Below, piece by piece: positions 24,561 to 34,451 of a stretch of 64,000 nucleotides of DNA. Location: the NCBI GenBank assembly GCA_963756525.1, contig CAVWNR010000006.1, positions 124,001 to 188,000 of the forward strand, written 5' to 3'. The translations under genes were made by a program, and so were the position numbers. Origin of the DNA: CAVWNR01 sp963756525 (GTDB lineage Bacteria; Actinomycetota; Actinomycetes; Mycobacteriales; Jatrophihabitantaceae). The notes beneath the pieces were generated by a model. It ran no database searches, was not told where the DNA came from, and saw nothing but the letters and a program-made list of their open reading frames with translations. Within the stretch, counting starts at the first letter, position 1, and each line of letters starts with the position of its first letter.

Positions 24561-25970
24561 GTAATCGTAGTCGAAGGGCCGGCCGTTGATTCCTTGGCGA
24601 GGCGGTGCGATCCAGGCCGCGATTTTGCCGCGCTCGTACACCGGCTGCATGAGCGAACGGACGTGCGTCTTGTCGACGTCGGTCGGCAGCCAGTCACCCT
24701 TGCGCTGCTCCCACTCCTGCGCGGAGAGTTTCTCGCCGTCCGGGCTGACCTCGATGCTGGAGAATGCGCCGACTTGGCGGTTGAACGCCACGTGCGGCAG
24801 CTTCAGACGCTGCGGCAGTCCGGCGTCGGCGAGTATCTTGTTCCACCGCTTGACGCCCCCTTCGCAGTCGCTGATGTACTCCCGGCGCAGGTCGGTGTTG
24901 AGCCCGACCAGCGCAGATGCCTCGATCTGGCCGATTTCGCCGTTCTCGTCCAACGCGTCGACCATGATGGAGTCATCGGTGAGCCGGTGGTCGTCCTTGC
25001 GTCGTTGCTCGAGCCACCGACCTTTCAGCCCGGCCGTGTAGTAGTTCGCGACATTCGTCGAGGTCTCCGAGCCGAAGAGGTCCAGCGAGACCGCGTAGTG
25101 GAAGTTCAGGTACTTCTGGATCGTCGTCAGCGGTATCGCCCCCAGTTGGGCGACCTCGTCGGTGTTCTTCTCGACCATCAGCTGCGCGGTGCGCTCCACC
25201 ACCCGGTCGACGCCGGTGGTGCCGACCATCATGTGGTGCGCCTCCTCTTTCAGCATGAACTCACAGGTGCGCGACAGCGGGTCGAACGCGGATTCCTTCA
25301 GCGTGCCGAGCTGGTATTTCCCGTCCCGGTCGGTGAAGTAGGTGAACATGTAGAACGACAGCCAGTCCGGCGTCTCCTCGTTGAACGCCCCCAGGATGCG
25401 CGGTGCGTCCTCGCTGCCGGAGTTGCGATGCAGCAGCTCCTCGGCCTCCTCGCGGCCCTCACGACCGAAGAAGGCGTGCAGCAGGTACACCATCGCCCAC
25501 AGGTGCCGCCCTTCCTCGACATTGACCTGGAAGAGATTGCGCAGGTCGTACAGCGACGGCGCGGTGGCGCCGAGGTTGCGCTGCTGCTCCACGCTCGCCG
25601 GCTCGGTGTCACCCTGGATGACGATCAGCCGCTGCAGGTCCGCGCGGTACTCGCCGGGCACCTTCTGCCAGGCCGGCTCACCCTTGTGCTGACCGAACCC
25701 GATCTGGCGGTCCTTGTCCCGCTCGGCCAGGAAGATGCCCCAGCGGTAGTCGCGCATCGCCACGTGCCCGAAGTGGGCCCACCCCTCCCGCCCGACGTTG
25801 ATCGCCGTGCGCAGGTACACCTCCTCGGTCGGCAGGGTCGGACCCATCGACTCCCACCATTGCAGGAAGTTGGGCTGCCACGACTCCAGAGCCCGCTGCA
25901 GGCGGCGATCTTCGTGCAGATCGACATTGTTCGGGATCTTTTCGGTGTAGTCAGCGGTGGTCGTCGTCAC
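24546..25970 (-). CDS. boxB: Benzoyl-CoA 2,3-epoxidase, oxygenase component BoxB
   Basis: A 474-residue di-iron oxygenase component that epoxidises benzoyl-CoA in the aerobic CoA-dependent benzoate pathway. Seen: YTEKIPNNVDLHEDRRLQRALE at the N-terminus, EVYLRTAINVGREGW, the iron-ligand helices NVEEGRHLWAMVY and MLKEEAHHMMVGTTG (E-x-x-H patterns), and YLNFHYAVSLDLFGSE. Length matches known BoxB. The enzyme needs an NADPH-dependent reductase, BoxA, which is not in this window. It follows boxC by 24 bp and overlaps the GNAT gene. Confidence 0.95.
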   Translation of the reverse strand: MTTTTADYTEKIPNNVDLHEDRRLQRALESWQPNFLQWWESMGPTLPTEEVYLRTAINVGREGWAHFGHVAMRDYRWGIFLAERDKDRQIGFGQHKGEPAWQKVPGEYRADLQRLIVIQGDTEPASVEQQRNLGATAPSLYDLRNLFQVNVEEGRHLWAMVYLLHAFFGREGREEAEELLHRNSGSEDAPRILGAFNEETPDWLSFYMFTYFTDRDGKYQLGTLKESAFDPLSRTCEFMLKEEAHHMMVGTTGVDRVVERTAQLMVEKNTDEVAQLGAIPLTTIQKYLNFHYAVSLDLFGSETSTNVANYYTAGLKGRWLEQRRKDDHRLTDDSIMVDALDENGEIGQIEASALVGLNTDLRREYISDCEGGVKRWNKILADAGLPQRLKLPHVAFNRQVGAFSSIEVSPDGEKLSAQEWEQRKGDWLPTDVDKTHVRSLMQPVYERGKIAAWIAPPRQGINGRPFDYDYVHLA

Positions 25971-25994
25971 TGTGCTCTCCTGCTCTTCACTCGC

Positions 25995-27698
25995 TCAGAC
26001 TCGCTTCCTGTCAAAGGTGGCGCGCTGGCCGGTGCCGAAGCGGCGCAGCGCGCCGTCCGGCCCGGACGCGTTCGGTCGGTAGAAGATCCAGTTCTGCCAG
26101 GCTGTGAGCCGGCCGAAGATCTTGGTCTCCATCGTCTCGGGGCCGGCGAAGCGGTAGTTCGCCTCCAGCCCGGTCAGCACGTCCGGGCTGAAGCTGGCCC
26201 GCTCCTCGAGCGCGATCCGCACCTCGTCGTCCCAGTCGATGTCGTCGGGGGCGAACGTGACCAGTCCCAGCTCCTCGGCCTCGCCGGCGTCCAGCGGTTC
26301 GCCGGCACGTGCGCGCACCGCGGCTACGGCGTCCTCGTCTCCGGCGAACCGGGTCTGCAAGCGGCTGTACCCATTGCCCATCGCGAGCACGCCGAGGTTC
26401 ATCTCGCCGACGGTGATCGCGGCCGGCGCCGCGTCCGGGTCGGAGTCGGTGAACACACCGTCCAGCATGAAGCTGCGGTCGGCGACCAGCGCCAGCTCGA
26501 GCAGTGACCCGGCGAAGCACGAGCCGGGTTCGATCAGCGCGAGCAGGCTGCGGCTGGTCACGTCCAACCGCTTTAGGGTGCGCTTGAGGTAGAGCACGAT
26601 CTCGTTGACCAGCCAGTCGTCGGCATTGCCAAGGAGCAGCGAGTCATAGGCCAGGACGCGGTCGGCGTCGCCGACCGTGTGCAGCACCCAGGTGCCGAGC
26701 TCCAGTTCGTTCGTGCGCAGGTCGAGGATCAGATCGTCCAGCTCCCGGGTGAGTGCCAGGGTCCAGAAGTCCGCACCCTGCTCGTGCACCGCGGCGGCGT
26801 CGCTGGGCGCGTCGGGCTCCGGCCCGCGGACGGTGATTTCGGCGGTACCTGCCTCGCGGTCCAGCCGCGCCGTGACATAGCGGTAGGTGATTTCGCTGTC
26901 GCTGCGAGTCTTGGCGAGCGGTGTCAGCGTGATACCGGGTGCGTCCGTCGGGCGCTGCGAACGCTCGGCCAGCTCGCCCGCGCGCGCCGCGACCGTCTCG
27001 TCCCACCTGGCTCGCGGAACGACCTCGTCCACCAGCCGCCACTGGACGGCCTTCTTCCCGCCGACGCCCTCGGCTTTGGTCGAGAAGTAGTCGGCGAGGT
27101 CGCGGCGGACGTGGCGCTTGTCCACCACGCGGGTGAGCCCGCCAGTGCCCGGCAGGACGCCCAGCAACGGCGCTTCGGGAAGCGAAACGGCGGAGGAACG
27201 GTCGTCCACCAGCATGATGTGCTCGCAGGCGAGCGCGAGTTCGTAGCCTCCGCCGGACGCCGTGCCGTTGAGCGCCGCGAGATAGGTCTGCCCGGAGCTC
27301 GCGCTCGCGTCCTCGATGCCGTTGCGCGTCTCGTTGGTGAACTTGCAGAAGTTCACCTTCCACGGATGTGGGGAGCTGGCCAGCATCCGGATGTTCGCGC
27401 CGGCGCAGAACGTCTTCTGCTTTCCGCCGGTCACCGCGACCGTGCGGACCTCGGGGTGCTCGAACCGCAGCCGCTGCACCGCGTCGTAGAGCTCGATGTC
27501 GACACCCAGGTCGTAGGAGTTCAGCTTCAGTTCGTAGCCCGGCACGAGTCCGCCCTGCTCGTCGACGTCCATCGTCAAGGTGGCGACGGGGCCGTCGAAG
27601 CAGAGCCGCCAGTGCCGGTATCGCGCCGGTTCGGTGCGGAAGTCGACGTGCGGCGCCGCGGGGACGGCGGTGGCCGGTTCGGTGGCCAGGCTGGACAT
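25995..27698 (-). CDS. boxC: 2,3-epoxybenzoyl-CoA dihydrolase BoxC
   Basis: A 567-residue crotonase-superfamily enzyme that opens the ring of 2,3-epoxybenzoyl-CoA. The N-terminal crotonase half has VAVTGGKQKTFCAGANIRML and the oxyanion-hole segment NGTASGGGYELALACEHIML; a second, diverged crotonase-like half follows, and the C-terminal ETMETKIFGRLTAWQNWIF is BoxC-specific. ATG 27698 follows GGAGGG at good spacing and is preferred over a TTG further out. First gene of the boxC-boxB-GNAT operon, divergent from a PaaX-family regulator. Confidence 0.95.
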   Translation of the reverse strand: MSSLATEPATAVPAAPHVDFRTEPARYRHWRLCFDGPVATLTMDVDEQGGLVPGYELKLNSYDLGVDIELYDAVQRLRFEHPEVRTVAVTGGKQKTFCAGANIRMLASSPHPWKVNFCKFTNETRNGIEDASASSGQTYLAALNGTASGGGYELALACEHIMLVDDRSSAVSLPEAPLLGVLPGTGGLTRVVDKRHVRRDLADYFSTKAEGVGGKKAVQWRLVDEVVPRARWDETVAARAGELAERSQRPTDAPGITLTPLAKTRSDSEITYRYVTARLDREAGTAEITVRGPEPDAPSDAAAVHEQGADFWTLALTRELDDLILDLRTNELELGTWVLHTVGDADRVLAYDSLLLGNADDWLVNEIVLYLKRTLKRLDVTSRSLLALIEPGSCFAGSLLELALVADRSFMLDGVFTDSDPDAAPAAITVGEMNLGVLAMGNGYSRLQTRFAGDEDAVAAVRARAGEPLDAGEAEELGLVTFAPDDIDWDDEVRIALEERASFSPDVLTGLEANYRFAGPETMETKIFGRLTAWQNWIFYRPNASGPDGALRRFGTGQRATFDRKRV

Positions 27699-27757
27699 GC
27701 GACTGCCCTCCAATACGTTTCGGGCTCGCCTCTATGGTCTACATACATCTACAGAGT

Positions 27758-27770
27758 CGTCAAGATGACG
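27758..27770. promoter_or_regulatory. Candidate operator in the boxC/PaaX-regulator intergenic region
   Basis: CGTCAAGATGACG is a perfect inverted repeat (5-bp arms, 3-nt spacer) in the 111-bp gap between the divergent genes. A CATAAT hexamer (27774-27779) follows immediately on the plus strand. This is a natural place for the divergent PaaX-type repressor to act on both promoters. Confidence 0.45.
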
Positions 27771-27809
27771 TAGCATAATTGCGGGATGTCCTCGGCGGGA
27801 GGAGGAGCG

Positions 27810-28664
27810 ATGATCGGCGATGCCGTCCTGGCTGGCGATGTCGCGCCGAAGCTCTCGAGGCGGCACGCGGCCGGCGCGGAGAGCGCGCGGGGGCTGCTCA
27901 TGACGCTGCTCGGGGAGTTCGTGCTGCTTTCGGGCGGTTCGGCCTGGACCTCGACGTTCCTCGACGTGCTCGGGCGGCTGGGCGTCGAGGAGAAGGCGGC
28001 CCGTCAGGCGTTGATGCGCACGGCCGCCGACGGCTGGCTGGTCACCGCCCGGGCGGGGCGGCGCACCCGCTGGCAGCTCACGCCGTCCGGGCAGCGCCTG
28101 CTCACCGAGGGCACCGAGCGGATTTACGGCTTCACCGCCTGCCAGCCCGACTGGGATGGGACTTGGCTGGTCGTGCTGGCCCGCGCGCCGGAGACCGACC
28201 GCCCGGCCCGGCACCTGCTGCGCACGAGATTGACCTGGGCCGGCCTCGGCAGCCCGGCGCCCGGGGTGTGGATCAGCACCCATCGCGAGCGGGCGGACGA
28301 GGTCGAGCGGGTGCTCGCCGAGGCGGCCCTGCTCGACGGCGCGCAGATCTTCCTCGCTCGCCACGACCGTGGCCGGCTGGCGGGGATGGTGGGGCAGGCC
28401 TGGGATCTTGCGGCGGTCGAGGAGCACTACGAGCGGTTCCTGGCCGAGTTCAGCGCGACTACCGCGCGCGACCCGCTGGCCCGGGTGAGCGAGCTCGTCC
28501 ACGCTTGGCGACGTTTCCCGGCGATCGACCCGGCGCTCCCCGCCGAGTTGCTGCCGCCGCGGTGGAGCGGAGTCACGGCGACCGCCGTCTTCGAGCGGCG
28601 CCACGCGAAGTGGGCGGCAGACGCCATGGTTCAGTGGCGGGCGCTCGACGGCGCGGCCGGCTGA
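27810..28664 (+). CDS. PaaX-family transcriptional regulator, probable box operon regulator
   Basis: A 284-residue PaaX-family protein. The N-terminal winged helix contains SARGLLMTLLGEFVL and EKAARQALMRTAADGWL; the central PaaX domain has WLVVLARAPETDR and WISTHRERADEV; the C-terminal PaaX_C domain follows. PaaX repressors respond to aromatic acyl-CoA thioesters, fitting a benzoyl-CoA pathway. ATG 27810 has GGGAGGAGGAG upstream. An ATG at 27786 lies 6-9 nt behind CATAAT/TAGCAT and could be a leaderless start adding 8 residues. Betaproteobacterial box clusters use BoxR instead. Confidence 0.88.
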   Translation: MIGDAVLAGDVAPKLSRRHAAGAESARGLLMTLLGEFVLLSGGSAWTSTFLDVLGRLGVEEKAARQALMRTAADGWLVTARAGRRTRWQLTPSGQRLLTEGTERIYGFTACQPDWDGTWLVVLARAPETDRPARHLLRTRLTWAGLGSPAPGVWISTHRERADEVERVLAEAALLDGAQIFLARHDRGRLAGMVGQAWDLAAVEEHYERFLAEFSATTARDPLARVSELVHAWRRFPAIDPALPAELLPPRWSGVTATAVFERRHAKWAADAMVQWRALDGAAG

Positions 28665-28683
28665 CCGGATCCCCCAAGCGGCG

Positions 28684-28724
28684 CGCGGAATCGACAAGCC
28701 GCTGAACGGCTTGTCGATTCCGCG
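28684..28724. terminator. Perfect 18-bp stem with 5-nt loop
   Basis: CGCGGAATCGACAAGCCG (28684-28701), loop CTGAA, then its exact complement (28707-28724). It begins 20 bp after the PaaX-regulator stop. Probably a terminator; the length and perfection also resemble a dispersed palindrome, but no second copy is in this window. Confidence 0.7.
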
Positions 28725-28759
28725 TACCCCAATCCGGGTTGGTGCGTTAGACGAAGGGA

Positions 28760-28813
28760 GACGTGGCGGGGCGGAACAGTCCCCGGGGGGTAGGACGGAC
28801 CCCCCGCCACGTC
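28760..28813. other. Second structured element between regulator gene and small membrane protein
   Basis: A 12-bp stem GACGTGGCGGGG (28760-28771)/complement (28802-28813) closes a loop that itself folds through GTCC-CCGGGGGG-GGAC pairing. It covers much of the otherwise empty 28725-28932 gap. It could be a structured RNA or an additional terminator; strand is undecided. Confidence 0.4.
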
Positions 28814-28932
28814 CCACGCCAAGTCTGCACGGAAATGACCTGCGGTGCTGCATCCGCGCGCCGTTTCCTGTCGCGTCGTCGGCGAGCAACGCCGGTCGCG
28901 TCCGCGCGGCTCAGCGCGGGCGCCCGGACCAC

Positions 28933-28938
28933 TAACCT
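28933..28938 (+). promoter_or_regulatory. -10 element for the 28947 gene (leaderless)
   Basis: TAACCT, 8 nt before the ATG at 28947 (5 nt before an alternative GTG). Confidence 0.45.
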
Positions 28939-28946
28939 GATTCGTG

Positions 28947-29417
28947 ATGACCGGCGTCCAGCTCTCGGCGTTGCGCCGCGACGCCGTGGCCGGCGCCCGC
29001 CGTGCCCTACCCGTCGCCGTGGGGTTCGCCTTCTGGTTCCTGCTCCCGGCTCTCTGCGTGCTCGCGTTCGGGCTGGGCGCCGACCGGCTCGCCCGGCACG
29101 TCGACAGCACGCCGTCCGGCAGCAAGGGTTCGTTCGTGGTGACTTCGCACAACTGCCAGCGCGATCTGTGCATCACCAGCGGGACGTTCACCAGTGATGA
29201 CGGAACGATCGTCGAACGGGGGCTGGTCGGCGACTACCGCTGGAACCTCCGCAAGACCTACCGCGTCGTCTATGAAGGCAACGCCGACGACGTGGTCCCG
29301 CTCGGCGCCAGCTGGGATCCCGCCTCGACGATCGTCGCGATGAGCGGTGCCGTCGGCTTCCTGGCGCTGTGGGGCTGGTGCGTTCGGTCCCGCCGCGCCG
29401 GCGGGTCAGTCCGGTAA
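28947..29417 (+). CDS. Small membrane protein of unknown function
   Basis: A 156-residue protein with two membrane spans, one near residues 22-45 (AVGFAFWFLLPALCVLAFGLG) and one near 130-147. The roughly 85-residue loop between them holds two Cys (SHNCQRDLC) and probably lies outside the cell. I recognise no family. It may start at the adjacent GTG 28944. It converges with dinB and overlaps its 3' end by 12 bp, so there is no terminator between them. Confidence 0.75.
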   Translation: MTGVQLSALRRDAVAGARRALPVAVGFAFWFLLPALCVLAFGLGADRLARHVDSTPSGSKGSFVVTSHNCQRDLCITSGTFTSDDGTIVERGLVGDYRWNLRKTYRVVYEGNADDVVPLGASWDPASTIVAMSGAVGFLALWGWCVRSRRAGGSVR

Positions 29418-30602
29418 CAGCGGGACGGCTGGCCTCGGCTCGCGGCCGAGGAGCACGGCACGGGTGATCGCCGACGAGCCGTACCGATCGTGCAGCGCGT
29501 CGAGCGCCGCGTCCAGCGTTCCGCGGCCCGGGCCGGCGAACGGCAACTCGGGCTGCGCGGCGCCGCGAGACAGGTTCGACAGCGCGATGCCGATCAGGGT
29601 CAGCCCGCGCCGGTCGGTGACCGGACGCATCCCGGTGAGCAGGTTGCGCGCCACGGCGAGGATTGTTTCGCTGCGATCGGTCGGCCAGGGCAGAGTGTGC
29701 GACCGGGTCGCTCGGCTGAAGTCGGCGAAGCGGAGCCGGAGCACGACGGTACGCGCGCATCGCTCACCGGCGCGCAAGCGGCGCGCCACCCGGTCGACCA
29801 GCGCGGCCAGCATCGCGTCGATCTCGGCCGGTGCGCGGACGCGGGTGCCGAGCGCATGCTGCGCCCCGATCGACCGGCGCCGCCGGCCCACTTGCACCGG
29901 CCGCGGGTCGAGGTTGCGGGCCAGCGCCGAGAGGTGGCGTCCCGACGCCTGGCCGAGCATCCCGACCAGCAGCGACTGCTCGAGCGCGGCGATCTCGCCG
30001 ACGGTGCGGATTCCGCGCTCCCGCAGCTTGCCGGCGGTGACCTCGCCGACCCCCCATAGTCGCTCGACCGGCAGCGGACGCAGGAACGCCAGCTCGCGCT
30101 CCGGCGGCACGACCAGCAGACCGTCGGGTTTGGCCACCCGGCTGGCGACCTTGGCCAGGAACTTCGTACGCGCGACACCCACCGTGATCGGCAGCCCGGC
30201 TCGTTCGCCTACCTCGCGGCGCAGCCGCACCGCGATCTCGACCGGCGTTCCGGACACGTGCCCCAGCCCCGAGACGTCCAGGAACGCCTCGTCGATCGAC
30301 AGCGGCTCGACGAGCGGTGTCGTGTCGGCGAACACGGCGAACACCGCCTTGCTCGCTGCCGCATAGGCGTCCATCCGCGGGGTGATGACCACAGCGTGCG
30401 GGCAGAGCCGACGCGCCTCGGCCCCGCCCATCGCCGTGCGCACCCCGCACGCCCGTGCCTCGTAGCTGGCCGCCAGCACGACCCCACCGCCGACGATCAC
30501 CGGCCGCCCGCGCAGCCCGGGATCGTCACGCTGCTCGACCGACGCGTAGAAGGCGTCGAGGTCGGCATGCAGGATCGTCGCCAGCTCATCAGGCACGAAC
30601 AT
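29406..30602 (-). CDS. dinB: DNA polymerase IV (Y family)
   Basis: A 398-residue translesion polymerase. Palm motifs LHADLDAFYASVEQ (first catalytic Asp) and LSIDEAFLDVSG (Asp-Glu pair) are intact. The thumb has helix-hairpin-helix segments around VERLWGVGEVTAGKL, and the little-finger domain follows. The segment QPELPFAG near the C-terminus looks like a beta-clamp binding motif. ATG 30602 gives the conserved start. The frame upstream continues 254 codons antisense to typA and is not coding. A perfect LexA-type palindrome overlaps the start codon, so it should be SOS-controlled. Confidence 0.95.
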   Translation of the reverse strand: MFVPDELATILHADLDAFYASVEQRDDPGLRGRPVIVGGGVVLAASYEARACGVRTAMGGAEARRLCPHAVVITPRMDAYAAASKAVFAVFADTTPLVEPLSIDEAFLDVSGLGHVSGTPVEIAVRLRREVGERAGLPITVGVARTKFLAKVASRVAKPDGLLVVPPERELAFLRPLPVERLWGVGEVTAGKLRERGIRTVGEIAALEQSLLVGMLGQASGRHLSALARNLDPRPVQVGRRRRSIGAQHALGTRVRAPAEIDAMLAALVDRVARRLRAGERCARTVVLRLRFADFSRATRSHTLPWPTDRSETILAVARNLLTGMRPVTDRRGLTLIGIALSNLSRGAAQPELPFAGPGRGTLDAALDALHDRYGSSAITRAVLLGREPRPAVPLLPD

Positions 30603-30609
30603 ATGTTCG
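30596..30609. promoter_or_regulatory. SOS box (LexA site) over the dinB start
   Basis: CGAACATATGTTCG is a perfect 14-bp palindrome matching the actinobacterial LexA consensus core GAAC-N4-GTTC. It covers the dinB ATG (30600-30602 in minus orientation) and lies 19 bp from the typA -10 hexamer. Confidence 0.8.
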
Positions 30610-30627
30610 CATGAATCGGACGGTCCG

Positions 30628-30633
30628 TAGACT
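30628..30633 (+). promoter_or_regulatory. -10 element for typA (leaderless)
   Basis: TAGACT, 8 nt before the typA GTG, with no Shine-Dalgarno sequence. Confidence 0.5.
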
Positions 30634-30641
30634 TTCGCCGC

Positions 30642-32501
<1,860 letters not shown>

Positions 32502-32513
32502 GCTGCTTGCCCC

Positions 32514-32576
32514 CGACTTTGCCCCGCTGTGACACGCTGGCGGGCCCTCTGAGCGTGTCACAGCGGGACAAAGTCG
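32514..32576. repeat. Family A palindromic repeat, copy 2
   Basis: Arms of 25 bp (32514-32538 and 32552-32576) pair with one mismatch around a 13-nt loop. It lies between typA and the converging pseudogene; the natural stop codon of the pseudogene (32558-32560) is inside the right arm. Confidence 0.9.
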
Positions 32577-33553
32577 CGCTGGACGGTCATCCACCGGCGC
32601 TCGGCGGCGCTGCGCCGGGCCGCCCGGGCGAACCCGGCCCGCAGCCGCGCTGCCAGCACGGCGACATTGCGCAGCTCGGCCATTCCCCATCGCACGACGA
32701 CCAGCCCGGCGTCCTCGAGGCGCTCCTAGCGCAGCTTCTCCGCCCAGAGGGCGTCGCCGATGTACTTGGCCTTGCCGTCGACCTCCCCGACGACGCCGAC
32801 CCCGTCCCAGTAGAAGTCCACCCGGGCGAGCCACACCCCGTCCGCGTCGTAGATCTCGGTCTGTAGTTGCGGCGCCGGCACGTTGAGCGTGATCAGCCGC
32901 AGCCGGCTCACCGACTCCAACGGCGACTCGGCCCGCGCGTCGAGTAGCTGCACTGCCTCCCTTGCCCGGCGGATCCCCGGCCAGTTGGCACAGTGGAGCA
33001 GGCATCTTTGCAGATCGGCAATGTCGAGCATTGCGCCGTGTAAAGCGGCATCGCCGGTGACCACGGCGTTTTCGACTCCGTGCTCGCGGGCCAGGTCGAC
33101 AACGGTGCGGGCGATCGACGTGCGCACCAGTTGCCCGGCCGGTCGAAGGTGATGGTGCGGCCGGCCGGCGCGGTGCAGGTGGACGCCGCTGGTGTCACCG
33201 GTGAATTGCGGCGGCACGGTGAGGCATGGCTGCCCGGGCATCCGCCAGATCGGCAGCTGCGCCAGCACGGCCGCCGACGCGTGGCTGGCGACGGCGGCCG
33301 GCATCCTCAGCAGCGCGGCCGCGGTCGCCACCGCCAACCGTTGCCGATTCGCAGCCGGGTCGTCGGCACGAGTCAATCCGTCAACCGGGACGAACGTTCC
33401 GGGACGTGGTGAGAGCAGGCGTCCGGTGGATGCCGCGTGCAGCAGCGCCGACCGGGTCCAGCCGGCGTCGAGCGCCTGTGCTCGGGTGAACACGCCGAAC
33501 TGCTCGGCGGCAATGGCCGGGATGTCACGCATGCGCGCAACCCTGGCGGCCAA
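32558..33553 (-). pseudogene. AbiEi-like/DUF559 protein gene interrupted by an in-frame amber codon
   Basis: Reading from ATG 33553, the first 275 codons encode an AbiEi-antitoxin-like winged helix (IAAEQFGVFTRAQALDAGWT) and a C-terminal DUF559-like nuclease-fold segment (VDFYWDGVGVVGEVDGKAKY, then LWAEKLR). A TAG at 32726-32728 stops it. Directly beyond, in the same frame, homologous-looking sequence continues (ERLEDAGLVVVRW, MAELRN) for 55 codons to a TGA at 32558. Related proteins have an uninterrupted K-L-R-x-x-x-L-x-x-x-G-L-x-V-V-R-W end, so the TAG most simply replaced a CAG. A shortened product is possible. Families with this layout are often annotated as orphan antitoxin- or Vsr-like proteins. 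Confidence 0.8.
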
Positions 33554-33616
33554 CCGGGTGCCGGAGCTACCGGATCAGCCAATCTGTGGACAGCCCTCAT
33601 CCGCGCGCCGAACGCC

Positions 33617-33708
33617 TGTTTGCCCCGCTGCGACACGTTCAGGCCCGACTTTGCCCCGCTGCGACACGCTACGAGCCCCCGCCAACGTGTCACAGCGGGG
33701 CAAAGTCG
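33617..33708. repeat. Family A palindromic repeat, copy 3, plus a solo half-site
   Basis: A full palindrome has 23-bp arms at 33646-33668 and 33686-33708 (one mismatch). A direct extra half-site TTTGCCCCGCTGCGACACG precedes it from about 33619. It lies between the pseudogene start and the 3' end of an ABC ATPase gene, both on the minus strand. Together with copy 2 it brackets the pseudogene. Confidence 0.9.
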
Positions 33709-33725
33709 CGAAAGGACGGGAGCGG

Positions 33726-34451
33726 TCAGGCGACGCGGCCGTCGGTCAGCGCGACCACGCGGTCGCAGCGGGCCGCGATCTTCGGGTCGTGGGTGGCAAT
33801 CACCACCACGCCGCCGCGCCGCGCGACGTCGAGCACCATGCCGACGACGCGCTCCTTCCAGGCATGGTCGAGCTCGGCAGTGAGCTCGTCGGCGAACACG
33901 ACACTCGGGTCGACGGCCAGCGCGCGGGCGACGGCGACCCGTTGCTGCTGGCCGCCGGAGAGCTCCTCCACGAGGTGATCGGCGACGGCGGACAGGCCCA
34001 GCTGCTCGAGCAGGACGCCGGCCCGGTCACGCACCTCGCCCGGATCGAGCCGGCCGAGCACACCGGCCTGCAGCGGAACCTCGACGTTCTCCGCGGCGGT
34101 CAGCACGCTGGCCAGCCCGTATCCCTGCAGGATCAATCCGTCCCGCGACGCTCCGCAACGCCGCACGGAGCCGGCGTCGGGACGTTCCAGACCCGCCAGC
34201 AATGCGAGCAGGCTGGACTTCCCACTGCCCGACGGCCCGACGACGGCCAGCGCCTGTCCGGGCTCGGCCGTGACCGAGACGTCGTCGAGGATGATCCTTC
34301 CCGCTCGGGCGTAGTGCACGCCGACGGCGACGATCGCCGTTGCCTCGATAGGTCCGTCCCGGAACGATTGCGATGCTGCAACCGGCTCGACGGCCTGGAT
34401 CTCGAAGTACTCGACCCCGTTCGGCTCGGGCGCCGAGTGCCGCGGGCTCAC
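33726..34451 (-). CDS. ABC transporter ATP-binding protein, second (MacB/LolD-like)
   Basis: A 241-residue nucleotide-binding subunit. Walker A VVGPSGSGKSSL, signature ELSGGQQQRVAVARAL and a Walker B region VVFADELTAELD are seen. The usual D-E-P of the Walker B/D-loop is D-E-L here. The first 35 residues form an extra N-terminal stretch of uncertain role. The ATG overlaps the stop of the preceding ATPase gene. It is the last of a three-gene unit (permease, ATPase, ATPase), so the two ATPases probably form a heterodimer. Confidence 0.9.
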   Translation of the reverse strand: MSPRHSAPEPNGVEYFEIQAVEPVAASQSFRDGPIEATAIVAVGVHYARAGRIILDDVSVTAEPGQALAVVGPSGSGKSSLLALLAGLERPDAGSVRRCGASRDGLILQGYGLASVLTAAENVEVPLQAGVLGRLDPGEVRDRAGVLLEQLGLSAVADHLVEELSGGQQQRVAVARALAVDPSVVFADELTAELDHAWKERVVGMVLDVARRGGVVVIATHDPKIAARCDRVVALTDGRVA

